Assembly (NCBI GenBank): GCA_018654745.1
Contig: JABILA010000141.1
Span: forward strand, 1 to 64,000
Reading direction: 5' to 3'
Source: Alphaproteobacteria bacterium
GTDB taxonomy: Bacteria; Pseudomonadota; Alphaproteobacteria; UBA2966
DNA: 64,000 nucleotides
Part shown: in pieces, positions 43,400 to 52,304 of the stretch
How the letters are laid out: each line of letters opens with the position of its first letter
How positions within the stretch are numbered: position 1 is the first letter of the stretch
Translations under genes and position numbers: made by a program
The notes under the pieces: model-generated
What the model saw: only the letters and a program-made list of their open reading frames with translations
Told to the model about the DNA's origin: nothing
The model's database searches: none

Positions 43400-44224
43400 A
43401 TGGTCAAAAAAGTTGGTTTAATAACACTCCATGGCATGGGTGAAACCGAAGAAAACTATGCTGATGATTTACTGGAGGGCGTACAGGAACGTCTGGGTGA
43501 AGAAGCCTGGTCAGAAGTCAGTTTTCAAAGTGTTTATTATCAAAAGATCCTGCAGGACCCGCAATATGAACTTTATGAGGCGGTCAAGGGCAAGGTTGAT
43601 TCAAAAGCCATGCGGCGTTTCTGGCTCTACAAGTTTTCAGACCCGGCTGCTCTGGAATATTCCAGAAATATCCCTGACGCCGCTTATGAACTGAGCCAAC
43701 GCAAGATTTTTGAAGCACTGAGCACCATTCAGGATGAACTTGAGGATCCGCAAGCCCCCGTTATTGTGGCTGCCCATTCCCTTGGCGGCCAGGTTATCTC
43801 GAACTATATCTGGGATGCCAATCGCCACTTGTGGGATGATGAACAAAACGAAAAGCCTGGCTACGGTCTCTGGCGACATTACGATCTGGATGAGCATCCT
43901 TTTCAGCGTCTACAAACCATGCGCCTGCTGTTCACAACCGGCTGCAATATCCCGATCTTCGTTGGCGGGCTACCCAGAAACCAACGCCAGCCAATTGGAC
44001 GGCCGCATCCCGAGATGAAATGGGAGAATTACTATGATGAGGACGATGCCCTGGGCTGGCCCCTACAGGATCTGAATAATGCCTATGATGATCTGGTAAC
44101 GGATTATTCTGTGAATGTTGGTGGTTTGTTGAGTAGCTGGAATCCATTGGCACATACCAAATACTGGTCAGACAAGGACATTCAGCAGCCGGTTGCAGAT
44201 CACCTGGCGAGTTTTCTGGAATAG
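43400..44224 (+). CDS. Alpha/beta-hydrolase-like protein of unknown function
   Basis: A 274-residue protein with an early oxyanion-type turn (LITLHGMGE, 8-16) and a nucleophile elbow AAHSLGGQV with Ser127; HTKYWSDKDI near residue 253 may carry the catalytic His. The region between contains many aromatic and acidic residues and little similarity to named lipases or esterases. There is no signal peptide. It may be a serine hydrolase on a lipid or peptide. GGAGG lies nine nt before the ATG. It lies between mltG and yicC, in an AT-rich spacer, and converges with an SDR gene, so it looks like an addition to a conserved cluster. Confidence 0.6.
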   Translation: MVKKVGLITLHGMGETEENYADDLLEGVQERLGEEAWSEVSFQSVYYQKILQDPQYELYEAVKGKVDSKAMRRFWLYKFSDPAALEYSRNIPDAAYELSQRKIFEALSTIQDELEDPQAPVIVAAHSLGGQVISNYIWDANRHLWDDEQNEKPGYGLWRHYDLDEHPFQRLQTMRLLFTTGCNIPIFVGGLPRNQRQPIGRPHPEMKWENYYDEDDALGWPLQDLNNAYDDLVTDYSVNVGGLLSSWNPLAHTKYWSDKDIQQPVADHLASFLE

Positions 44225-44244
44225 GCGGTGATCCGCAAGAAACC

Positions 44245-45000
44245 TTATTTTTTGTCGGGGAGCCTTGAGAATATGCGATCTATGAGGCCCATTGGCAGGG
44301 CTGAGATCAGCAGTATCAAACTGTACATTTGCCAGGGAAAGGCAATGCGCGCCTTGTTCCGCGAAAGGCCTCTGGCAATGATTCGAGCTGCCTTGTCGGC
44401 TGGCATCAGGAAAGGCATAGGGAATTTGTTTTTGTCTGTGATGCCACTTTTGATGAAACCGGGTATGACAACGCTGACACCAATGCCCTGGCCACGATAG
44501 AGACCTCGCAGGGCCTCACCATAGGCACGCACAGCGGCTTTACTGGCGCTGTATCCAGGTGCTCCCGGCATGCCGATCAGGCCGGCAAGCGAGCTTATGA
44601 TGGCGATTTGTCCTGATTTTCGGGCACGCATGGCAGTCAGAGCCGGATGAACCGTATTCAGGACACCATCGATGTTGACGGCGAAGACTTTTCTTGTCGC
44701 GGCATCCAGTCCACCACTGGCACCGCCGGATATACCCGCATTGGCAATTACCAGGTTGAGGGGCCGTTGGGAAGCAGCCTCGTCAATCCAGTTCGCCATG
44801 CCGGATTGATCCGTGACATCCACAACCCGGGTAACAACTTCTGCCCCGGATTTTCGGCAGGCATCTGCGACTTCGTTCAGCCGTATTTCATCACGTCCGC
44901 CCAAAATCAGCGTTGCACCAGCATTTGCATAGTGAAGCGCCAATGCTTTGCCGACACCGGATGAGGCACCGGTTATCAGGATGTTCTTGAAATTCTTCAC
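44245..45000 (-). CDS. Short-chain dehydrogenase/reductase with C-terminal hydrophobic helix
   Basis: A 251-residue SDR: TGASSGVG (10-17), NAG (87-89), Tyr150 and Lys154 (YSASK). Its last ~30 residues include a hydrophobic stretch (YSLILLISALPMGLIDRIF) that could anchor it to the membrane, as seen in several lipid-modifying SDRs. The GTG at 45000 is chosen because AAAGGT lies 8 nt upstream and the sequence then starts at the fold; an ATG at 45039 would add 13 residues. It stands alone on the minus strand and converges with the hydrolase gene. The substrate is unknown; a lipid or sterol-like ketone is plausible. Confidence 0.82.
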   Translation of the reverse strand: MKNFKNILITGASSGVGKALALHYANAGATLILGGRDEIRLNEVADACRKSGAEVVTRVVDVTDQSGMANWIDEAASQRPLNLVIANAGISGGASGGLDAATRKVFAVNIDGVLNTVHPALTAMRARKSGQIAIISSLAGLIGMPGAPGYSASKAAVRAYGEALRGLYRGQGIGVSVVIPGFIKSGITDKNKFPMPFLMPADKAARIIARGLSRNKARIAFPWQMYSLILLISALPMGLIDRIFSRLPDKK

Positions 45001-45182
45001 CCGCGCTACCTTTGTTATATCTGGATTGCAGTGTTTCATATAACCAGACGTCGATACCGGATACAAAGGCACAAACGATTTTGCGTTGAGCGAAATCGCC
45101 CTGACTGTTGATCCGGCGGTCAATCACCTATAGTAACGCAGCATATCTGGTTACCTGAATTTCAAGATTATCGGAGGGCGCA

Positions 45183-46073
45183 TTGCCTCTCAACAGCATG
45201 ACGGGTTTTGCCCGCAGTGATGGTTATGACGACACTGTTTCCTGGGTCTGGGAAGCCAAAAGCGTCAATGGACGTGGACTTGATATTCGCTCAAGGTTGC
45301 CAGGAGGCATGGACCAGGTCGACGCCCAGGCACGTGCGCGGATCACATCCCGCTTCTCCCGTGGCAGTATCAACCTGAATTTGCAGACACAACGCAAATC
45401 TGGCGACACGGAATATGCGGTAAATCGTCAATTGCTGGAGCAATTGATGGATGTTGCCGCAGAATATGTGGATCGACCAGGCGTAGAAGCCGCCCGTATT
45501 GACGGGCTGTTTTCTGTGCGTGGTGTGGTCGAGGCCCGTGAGCAGGAAAACGAAGATAAATCCGTCACGGAAGACCGTTTTGCGAAAATGCTTCTGGATC
45601 TGGATGTAGTGCTGCAATCGCTGGAGATTTCCCGCCAGGAAGAAGGGGCGAGGATTGGCGGCGTGCTGAACCAGCAGATCGACGAGATTGAAGAATTAAG
45701 CAAAGCCGCGCGGGTTTCTGCGGCCGCCCAGCCAGAGGCCATCCGGGCACGTCTGGCGGAACAGGTTGCTGAAATTCTGGATGCGGGTCTGGAAGCTGAT
45801 CCTGACCGGATCATTCAGGAAGCCGCGGTGCTGGCGGTTAAAAGTGACATCCGGGAAGAAATTGACCGGCTTGACGCCCACATTTCTGCGGCCAGAGACC
45901 TGCTGAAACAGGGCGGCGTTGTTGGACGCAGACTTGATTTTCTGGCTCAGGAGTTTAATCGTGAGGCCAATACGCTGTGTTCCAAGGCGCCGGACAATGA
46001 ATTAACACAAATTGGCCTGGATCTTAAAACAGTGATCGACCGTCTGCGCGAACAAGTGCAGAATATTGAGTAA
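45183..46073 (+). CDS. yicC: YicC/YloC family endoribonuclease
   Basis: A 296-residue protein. SMTGFARS (5-12) is the family hallmark, and the C-terminal half ends with FNREANTLCSKAPDNELTQIGLDLK (read in two parts), the conserved YicC signature. Members were recently shown to be metal-dependent endoribonucleases that help degrade small RNAs and mRNAs. The start is TTG at 45183, supported by GGAGG at 45173-45177; the ATG at 45198 is too far from that site. It precedes gmk by 25 nt, as in many bacteria. Confidence 0.9.
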   Translation: MPLNSMTGFARSDGYDDTVSWVWEAKSVNGRGLDIRSRLPGGMDQVDAQARARITSRFSRGSINLNLQTQRKSGDTEYAVNRQLLEQLMDVAAEYVDRPGVEAARIDGLFSVRGVVEAREQENEDKSVTEDRFAKMLLDLDVVLQSLEISRQEEGARIGGVLNQQIDEIEELSKAARVSAAAQPEAIRARLAEQVAEILDAGLEADPDRIIQEAAVLAVKSDIREEIDRLDAHISAARDLLKQGGVVGRRLDFLAQEFNREANTLCSKAPDNELTQIGLDLKTVIDRLREQVQNIE

Positions 46074-46098
46074 TCTATTTGGTGACGGAACGTATTAA

Positions 46099-46737
46099 AT
46101 GACAACCAGCGACATTGGCCGACGCGGTCTCATGCTTGTACTGTCTTCTCCTTCGGGTGCAGGCAAGACGTCCATCGCCCGCCATCTGCTGGATGATGAA
46201 GCCAATATTGTGATGTCGGTTTCCGCCACGACGCGACCCAGCCGCAAGGGCGAGGTTGAAGGTGTCGATTACTTCTTTACCGACAAAATTGAATTCAACA
46301 TGATGGTCAATCGCAATGAAATGCTTGAGCATGCAAAAGTCTTTGATCACTACTATGGCACACCGTCTGGTCCGGTAAACGAAGCACTGGAAAGTGGGTG
46401 TGATGTTCTGTTTGATATCGACTGGCAGGGCACCCAACAGCTGGCCCAGAGCGCCCGGGATGACCTGGTCAGTGTCTTCGTGCTGCCGCCTTCGACTAGC
46501 GAACTGGAACGCAGGTTGAGGGCGCGTGCGCTGGATCCTGTCGACGTTGTTGAAAAACGAATGGCCCAGGCCGCTGACGAAATGAGCCACTGGGCGGAAT
46601 ATGATTATATCATCGTGAACGATGATTTTGACCGCAGTGTCGCCAGTATCCGCGCCATATTGCGGGCAGAGCGGTTACGTCGTGAGCGCAGTACAGGCCT
46701 TGTTGATTTTGTAAAACGACTGCGCTCAGAGTCCTGA
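46099..46737 (+). CDS. gmk: Guanylate kinase
   Basis: A 212-residue enzyme that phosphorylates GMP to GDP with ATP. The P-loop is SSPSGAGKTSI (16-26). TTRPSRKGEVEGVDYFF is the GMP-binding segment, DIDWQGTQQL is the Walker B region, and the lid carries Arg-rich helices (ELERRLRARALD). It is the third GMP-related enzyme in the window besides guaB and guaA, but is located far from them, in the yicC-gmk pair. A hairpin covers its stop codon and that of the convergent rsmA. Confidence 0.96.
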   Translation: MTTSDIGRRGLMLVLSSPSGAGKTSIARHLLDDEANIVMSVSATTRPSRKGEVEGVDYFFTDKIEFNMMVNRNEMLEHAKVFDHYYGTPSGPVNEALESGCDVLFDIDWQGTQQLAQSARDDLVSVFVLPPSTSELERRLRARALDPVDVVEKRMAQAADEMSHWAEYDYIIVNDDFDRSVASIRAILRAERLRRERSTGLVDFVKRLRSES

Positions 46738-46774
46738 AACCCGTTCGATTCATATCGGATAGGTCGGGTTCAGG
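46733..46774. terminator. Hairpin covering the convergent gmk and rsmA stop codons
   Basis: CCTG-A-AACCCG (46733-46743) pairs with CGGGTTCAGG (46765-46774) with one bulged A. There is no U-tract, so intrinsic termination is weak; it may instead protect the 3' ends of both converging transcripts. Confidence 0.45.
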
Positions 46775-47600
46775 GAGCCATCTTTACCAGCGTTCGGGCC
46801 AGTGAACACCAACCCTCTACATCTATTCTTTCAGCGCGATCCGTAGGCTCAACGCCAGCGGCAGTACACAAGGCCTCTGCATCGACACCGAGTGTCTTCA
46901 GGCTTGAACGCAGCATCTTCCGGCGTTGGCCAAAACCGGCGCGGGTAACAGCTTCCAGTACTTTTGGATCAGCCTCGGCCAGCGGGGTTTTTCGAGGCTG
47001 GAAACCAATGACGCTGGACCAGACTTTTGGTGGTGGCACAAAGGCATTGCGATCCACACCAAACATTTTTTCTACATAACACAGGCGCTGGGCCAGCACA
47101 GAAAGCCGGCCATAGTTTTTTTCACCGGGACTGGCAGTCAGGCGGTCACCGACTTCGCGCTGAAACATCAAGGTCAGGCCTTCAAACCGGTCAAGGTTTT
47201 CCAGCCATTGAACAAGCAACGCTGTGCCTATGTTGTAGGGCAGGTTGGCGACGATCTTGACGGGCCCATCCGGCAGGATGGACAGATCAAGCTTCATGGC
47301 ATCTCCTTCGATCACCTCAAGTCTGCCCGGATAAGCCGCCTGAACATCTTTCAGTGCTTCAATGCTGCGCCTGTCGCGTTCAATGGCGATGACTTTTCCG
47401 GCACCATTGTCCAACAAGGCACGGGTCAACCCACCAGGGCCAGGTCCAATTTCCAGCACAGTGCAATGTTCAAGGTTCCCGGCGCTGCGGGCAATCCGAC
47501 CTGTCAGATTAAGGTCAAACAGGAAGTTCTGACCCAGGCTCTTTTTTGCTGCAAGACCATACTTTGAGATAACCTCACGTAAGGGGGGCAGCTCAGTCAT
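46770..47600 (-). CDS. rsmA: 16S rRNA (adenine1518-N6/adenine1519-N6)-dimethyltransferase
   Basis: A 276-residue KsgA-family enzyme. LGQNFLFD (22-29) and EIGPGPGGLT (50-59) form the SAM site and NLPYN (119-123) is the adenine-N6 catalytic motif. It dimethylates two adjacent adenines in helix 45 of 16S rRNA as a late checkpoint in 30S assembly. The ATG overlaps the end of pdxA by 8 nt. It is the last gene of the lpt-surA-pdxA-rsmA series, the same order as in E. coli. Confidence 0.96.
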   Translation of the reverse strand: MTELPPLREVISKYGLAAKKSLGQNFLFDLNLTGRIARSAGNLEHCTVLEIGPGPGGLTRALLDNGAGKVIAIERDRRSIEALKDVQAAYPGRLEVIEGDAMKLDLSILPDGPVKIVANLPYNIGTALLVQWLENLDRFEGLTLMFQREVGDRLTASPGEKNYGRLSVLAQRLCYVEKMFGVDRNAFVPPPKVWSSVIGFQPRKTPLAEADPKVLEAVTRAGFGQRRKMLRSSLKTLGVDAEALCTAAGVEPTDRAERIDVEGWCSLARTLVKMAP

Positions 47601-48627
47601 TCTGTAGGTGGGCCTTGTTGCCAGCCATGTCCGTCGCCATTTTCAGGGCCGCTGCAAGACTGTTGGGGCTGGCGTTACCGCTGCCTGCTATGTTGTATGC
47701 CGTGCCGTGATCCGGAGAGGTGCGGATGAATGGCAGACCCAGGGTGACATTCACACCCTTGTCAAAGTCGATGGTTTTGATCGGGATCAGGGCCTGATCA
47801 TGATACATGCACAAGGCGACATCGTAGGACAAACGCGCCGTCGCATGGAACATGGTATCCGCAGACAGGGGGCCGAGGCAGTTGATGCCCTGGCCGCCCA
47901 GAATTTCGATTGCAGGCTGGATAATTTCAATTTCCTCCTGACCCATATTACCACTTTCTCCGGCGTGGGGATTTAATCCCGCCAAAGCCAGGCGTGGTTC
48001 TGTCAGGCCAAAATTTTCTTTCAGGTCAGCTGCGCAGATTTTGGCGGTCTTAACAATCAGGTCTGTCGTCAGATCATCGATTGCCTGGCGCAAGGATGTA
48101 TGGATCGTTATCGGCACGACCCTGATTTCTGCACACGCCAGCATCATCACAGGATGAACACTGGTGCCTGTATAGTCAGCGGCACGGGCTGCAAGGTATT
48201 CCGTATGGCCCGGATGTGTGAAACCCGCTGCGTAAAGACTGGCCTTGTGAATGGGGTTTGTGACAACGGCGGAAACCTGATCCTGTAACGCGAAGTCGAC
48301 AGCGCGATCCAGTGATTCAATCACGAACGGGGCGGCGGCAGAGTCAGATTGTCCGGGTACCGCTTTGACTTCAGCAGACAGTGGCATAACCGGCAAGGCG
48401 TGTTCGAAAATCGATGCAGCTTCATCCGGTGTCTTGATGGTCTGAACTTTGACATTGAGGCCCAGCGTTCGCGCGAGGCTGCCCAGGCGGTCCGGGTCAT
48501 CAAGGATAAAGAATGGTTTGAGTCCCAGGGCATGCCTCTGGGTCCAGCACATCAAGGTGACGTCACCACCTATTCCAGCCGGATCACCCATGGTGACGGC
48601 TGTTGGCATAACCGGGGAATGTGGCAT
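47593..48627 (-). CDS. pdxA: 4-hydroxythreonine-4-phosphate dehydrogenase
   Basis: A 344-residue NAD-dependent enzyme of pyridoxal phosphate synthesis; it oxidises 4-phosphohydroxy-L-threonine. The divalent-metal His residues occur in THPGHTEYLA, GLNPHAGESG and MYHDQALIPIK. VTMGDPAGIG near the N-terminus is conserved. Its presence implies the DXP-dependent B6 route. It starts 7 nt after surA and overlaps rsmA. Confidence 0.95.
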   Translation of the reverse strand: MPHSPVMPTAVTMGDPAGIGGDVTLMCWTQRHALGLKPFFILDDPDRLGSLARTLGLNVKVQTIKTPDEAASIFEHALPVMPLSAEVKAVPGQSDSAAAPFVIESLDRAVDFALQDQVSAVVTNPIHKASLYAAGFTHPGHTEYLAARAADYTGTSVHPVMMLACAEIRVVPITIHTSLRQAIDDLTTDLIVKTAKICAADLKENFGLTEPRLALAGLNPHAGESGNMGQEEIEIIQPAIEILGGQGINCLGPLSADTMFHATARLSYDVALCMYHDQALIPIKTIDFDKGVNVTLGLPFIRTSPDHGTAYNIAGSGNASPNSLAAALKMATDMAGNKAHLQND

Positions 48628-48634
48628 TGTGCGA

Positions 48635-49915
48635 TCAGCGCAGATCGATGACGGCAGTTCGGCGCAAATCTCGCATGTAACGGCGGGCCATCATGCCAAG
48701 TCGCTGTTCACCCAGGCTTTGGGAAATCGCTTCTTCGGTCGGTCGGTAGGCTTCTGCATCCACACGTTCACACACCATCAGGACATGAAAACCCTGGTCC
48801 GTCCGGATTGGCGAGCTGGCCTGACCAATCTGGAGCTGGCCAACAATGTTGCGAAACTTCTCTGGCAAGTCGCTGATCTTCAGGGTGCCGAGGCTGCCAC
48901 TGCCAGGTGTTTTGACTTCCTTGGCAACACGATCAACGTCATCGCAGTTGCGAAGTGAAGTCGCATGGGACCGTGCCGTTTCCAGGCCATTCTGAACGGC
49001 ATCCCGGGGCGCATTTTTGGCCAAAGGCACAGCAATTTGTTTCAGGGTTACCTTGGCATCCATGGGGTCAGCGACACCGACCCTGCGGACACTCCTCAGA
49101 AACAGAATATAGTACCCTTCGGGCGTGCGGACAGCTTCTGTGACCTGACCCGGTTTGACTTTGGCCAGGGCTTCTTCCAGTTCAGGCGCAAATTGCCCCT
49201 CCAGTATCCAGCCGACAACACCGCCATTGGAGGCTGTATTACTTTGACTGAACTGTCGGGCTATCGCTGTAAACGGAGCACCTTTTTTCATTTGACCAAT
49301 CAGGCGTTGCGCCGTTCGGGCAACTTCTGCTTCCTGGCGGGGTGTATCGACGGGCAAAAATATTTCAGCGATCTGACGTTCCTGTAATCCTTCTGCCTTG
49401 GCAAAGCGGGCAAAAACCTCTGCGACTTCCTCATCGCTGATCTGGATTTTCGGGTTCACCTTGCGTCGCAATACGTTGCTCCAGGCAATTTCACTGCGCA
49501 TTTGAGCGATAACGGCTATTTCTGGCAGACCACGCTCCCGCATAAAATTTGAAAAAGTGCCCGTCTGCAACTTGTTCTGAACTTCGATTTGACGCTTGGC
49601 GCGCTCAATTTCGGCAGAGCTAACAGTGACGTTCAGCCTTTTTGCTTCCTGTAGCTGCAGTTTTTCGTTAATCAAGGTGCGCAGAACCTGGGCCTTGTTA
49701 CGTCTGAGAGCGTCCGGCGTAATCTTGATGCCAGCGGATGACAGCACAATATTCTGGCGTAGTCTGACATCATAAGCCGACACAATTTCGTCGTTCACAA
49801 CAGCTGCGATACTGACAACCTGAGCCGACGGGGAACTTGTGATGCCGACAAGCATCGCCGTCAGGGCTGCAAGGGTAGCCAAACAGGGCACTACTGAAAA
49901 AAGCCGTAAGCTCAC
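48635..49915 (-). CDS. surA: Periplasmic chaperone/peptidyl-prolyl isomerase SurA
   Basis: A 426-residue exported protein. The signal peptide (CLATLAALTAMLVGITSSPSA) is followed by the SurA N-domain (VAAVVNDEIVSAYDVRLR near 37-54), one clear parvulin domain (about 170-270; GGVVGWILEGQFAPELEEAL, read in parts) and a second degenerate PPIase region (about 285-390). It escorts outer-membrane proteins, including LptD, to the Bam complex. It lies downstream of lptD (230-nt gap) and 7 nt before pdxA, the same neighbourhood as in enterobacteria. The start region has no distinct ribosome-binding site, so the exact ATG is not certain. Confidence 0.92.
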   Translation of the reverse strand: MSLRLFSVVPCLATLAALTAMLVGITSSPSAQVVSIAAVVNDEIVSAYDVRLRQNIVLSSAGIKITPDALRRNKAQVLRTLINEKLQLQEAKRLNVTVSSAEIERAKRQIEVQNKLQTGTFSNFMRERGLPEIAVIAQMRSEIAWSNVLRRKVNPKIQISDEEVAEVFARFAKAEGLQERQIAEIFLPVDTPRQEAEVARTAQRLIGQMKKGAPFTAIARQFSQSNTASNGGVVGWILEGQFAPELEEALAKVKPGQVTEAVRTPEGYYILFLRSVRRVGVADPMDAKVTLKQIAVPLAKNAPRDAVQNGLETARSHATSLRNCDDVDRVAKEVKTPGSGSLGTLKISDLPEKFRNIVGQLQIGQASSPIRTDQGFHVLMVCERVDAEAYRPTEEAISQSLGEQRLGMMARRYMRDLRRTAVIDLR

Positions 49916-50144
49916 GCTGTCAAAACTCCACTATTCTGCGGGACTTGTTCGATTCTGGTTGCCAATTTACGTCAGGATGTCAGTTAGGGCAATTCCGGTT
50001 TGAGCGGATTTGCTTGTGCTTCGTTTTTTGGCGCACACCGTGAATTTGAAGCAACGCTGCGTTTTCGTGAAACCCGGAAAGGCTCTAGCCACAAGGGCAG
50101 CAACGTTTTCCTCTGGCAAGCAGATCCAGGATTGTACTTCACGG

Positions 50145-52304
50145 TCAACCAAGGTGTTTCAGGCTGACCTTGAAATAGAATGTTGACGCGGGTCTAATGT
50201 CACGGTCCACCGTGAAGGTACGGTCATACTGCGAGCTGAAAACAACGCATTCATCTTCATATGTCAGGCCGAGGCCGTGGTTAATTGAACCGCCATCTGC
50301 GGTCAAATCTCGCCGGGAATGCGCGGAGGCTGACCAGAATTTGGTGAGTTCAGCCTTGCCTGAAAATCTGATTTCCTCGCGACTGGACAGGCCGTTTTCT
50401 GCCAGTTCCTGACTCAATGACAGATAACCTACGTTAAACCGGTATGCGTCAGGTCCCAGTGACAGGTCGAATTCATTGCGCCGGATGGTGAAACTGTCGC
50501 GGTCCAGCCGTAGTCGGTGGACATAATCGAGATATTTGGAAGGTGACACAAGCAAGCGACCGACATAATCAGAGCGCTGGTCTTCCAGACCCGTTCTGTC
50601 ACCAAAGGTACTGTCCGCCTTGAAACGCCAGGTCTGCCCAAGCATGGCTGTCGTGTAGCCGCCACTGGCACCATAGACGCTTGTTCTGATACCAAAATTG
50701 GCGCGGGGACCGCCTTCCCATTTATCTATGCCCGGAAACCGGTTTTTGCTCAGCAAATTAGTGTCGTCAAATTCAAAGCTGAGCGAATCTTCATTCGGGA
50801 TACCTGTTGGATTGCCGCCATAAGGTGAAATGATGGCCATGGCGACGGGCTCAATAACCTGCCGAACCGAACCATCCTGTCGAACAAAGGGTAGACGCCA
50901 GTCAACCGCGGCCTGGGTTAACATGCGACTGCGAAAGCCGTCTTTGGTTGTTCCAGGGTTCGAAGGATCCGGCATGCTGGTGACATGGTAGCCGTCACCG
51001 CGTACCAGCGCGCTGAAGTTGATGATGGAGCCGCCATCCGTAATAACCGGGCGTTGCCAGCTGCTGGTCATGGATAGTCTGCGTGTATCCTGGCCGTCAC
51101 TGCGATACAGGGACAAGACGTTTGCGTCGAAAGCAAAGCGGTCGCCGCTTTCGTTTGGTTGACCACGCCAGTTATATTCCAGCGACGGCAGGACGATGGG
51201 CGTATCGCCAGGATCATCCGATTCTCGCAAGCCCTGGAAGGCGTAGGCATTTGCCGAGGCATAATGTGGGCCGTTGAAGCCTTCAATATACAGATTGCTG
51301 GTCAGGTTATCCGTTGAACTGATATCGTAACGGCGCAAATAAGTATCATCCAGGGTCCGTCTGGCGTTGACGCCCCAGCGCCAAACCGGATCAAGCTGAA
51401 ATTCACCCTCAATATATGTGTGTCCACGAAATATCTTCCGACCGGTTGTGGAATTGTTGGAATCACGTTCATCCGCACGCGTGATGCTGGCATCCACATC
51501 CCATTCGCCGGTCGCTGTTTTTTCACGATATTCTGCCGCCAGAATCAAGCCTTCTTTCGTCGTAACTGTCGGTGTGATTGTCGCGTCGCGGTGTTCGGAC
51601 AGGCGAATGTAGTAGGGTAAGTCGATACGTCCGCCGAGGTCAGTTGAGGACCCGTAGCGCGGTGCCAATATGCCGGTTTTGGCTTTGACCGTCGGATCCG
51701 GGTGGGAGAAAAAAGGAGTGTATAAAATGGGCACACCGTATACTTCAAGAAACGCATCCTTGTAGTCGATCCGTTTTGCGGCCTGGTTATGTACAACCTC
51801 AATTGCCTTGATTTGCCAGAGAGGTGCCCGATCAGGATTTTTGGGGCAAAGATTACAGGCTGAGTAAACAGCCCGTGACATTACTGTCTTGTTGCCATTC
51901 TGGCGCACTGCAGACGCCGCAGCAAATCTGGATTTATCCGTCAGGAGTAGCCGCAGGCTTTTGACAAAACCTGTTTTAAGACCTTCTTCCAGTTCTGCAT
52001 AATCGACAAACAGGACTTCACCCGTGGGCTCCATTATGGCGACATTGCCGGATGCCGAGACGACTTCGGTGCGCTGATTATAAGAAACGGCATCTGCCCT
52101 GAGGATACGATCCCCGCTGGCGATTTCCACATTGCCTGTCGCCTGGACAATACCAAGCTCCTGATCATGGGACATCGCATCAGCGGAAAACAGAACGTCG
52201 TCCTGTTTATTTGCTGATTGAGCCAGTACTGGATTACCGGTTTGGGCCAGCACAAGTATTGTCCACAAGGCAAACCGGGAGAGGCGTCGTTTCAGGATCC
52301 GCAT
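50145..52304 (-). CDS. lptD: LPS-assembly protein LptD
   Basis: A 719-residue outer-membrane protein. Signal peptide 1-29 (ending PVLAQS), then an OstA/LptA-like beta-jellyroll (about 35-145: DDVLFSADAMSHDQELGIVQ), then the large beta-barrel. The cysteines YSACNLCP and the near-C-terminal YEDECVVF are candidates for the disulfides that link the two domains. With LptE it inserts lipopolysaccharide into the outer leaflet. Its start shares one base with the lptG stop, so lptF-lptG-lptD is one operon feeding LPS from the inner to the outer membrane. The 230 bases after it up to surA hold no recognised element. Confidence 0.93.
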   Translation of the reverse strand: MRILKRRLSRFALWTILVLAQTGNPVLAQSANKQDDVLFSADAMSHDQELGIVQATGNVEIASGDRILRADAVSYNQRTEVVSASGNVAIMEPTGEVLFVDYAELEEGLKTGFVKSLRLLLTDKSRFAAASAVRQNGNKTVMSRAVYSACNLCPKNPDRAPLWQIKAIEVVHNQAAKRIDYKDAFLEVYGVPILYTPFFSHPDPTVKAKTGILAPRYGSSTDLGGRIDLPYYIRLSEHRDATITPTVTTKEGLILAAEYREKTATGEWDVDASITRADERDSNNSTTGRKIFRGHTYIEGEFQLDPVWRWGVNARRTLDDTYLRRYDISSTDNLTSNLYIEGFNGPHYASANAYAFQGLRESDDPGDTPIVLPSLEYNWRGQPNESGDRFAFDANVLSLYRSDGQDTRRLSMTSSWQRPVITDGGSIINFSALVRGDGYHVTSMPDPSNPGTTKDGFRSRMLTQAAVDWRLPFVRQDGSVRQVIEPVAMAIISPYGGNPTGIPNEDSLSFEFDDTNLLSKNRFPGIDKWEGGPRANFGIRTSVYGASGGYTTAMLGQTWRFKADSTFGDRTGLEDQRSDYVGRLLVSPSKYLDYVHRLRLDRDSFTIRRNEFDLSLGPDAYRFNVGYLSLSQELAENGLSSREEIRFSGKAELTKFWSASAHSRRDLTADGGSINHGLGLTYEDECVVFSSQYDRTFTVDRDIRPASTFYFKVSLKHLG

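Noticed and set aside
49916-50144. Possible gene in the spacer between lptD and surA
   Set aside because: A 61-codon frame exists but has no ribosome-binding site or recognisable features and overlaps the lptD end.
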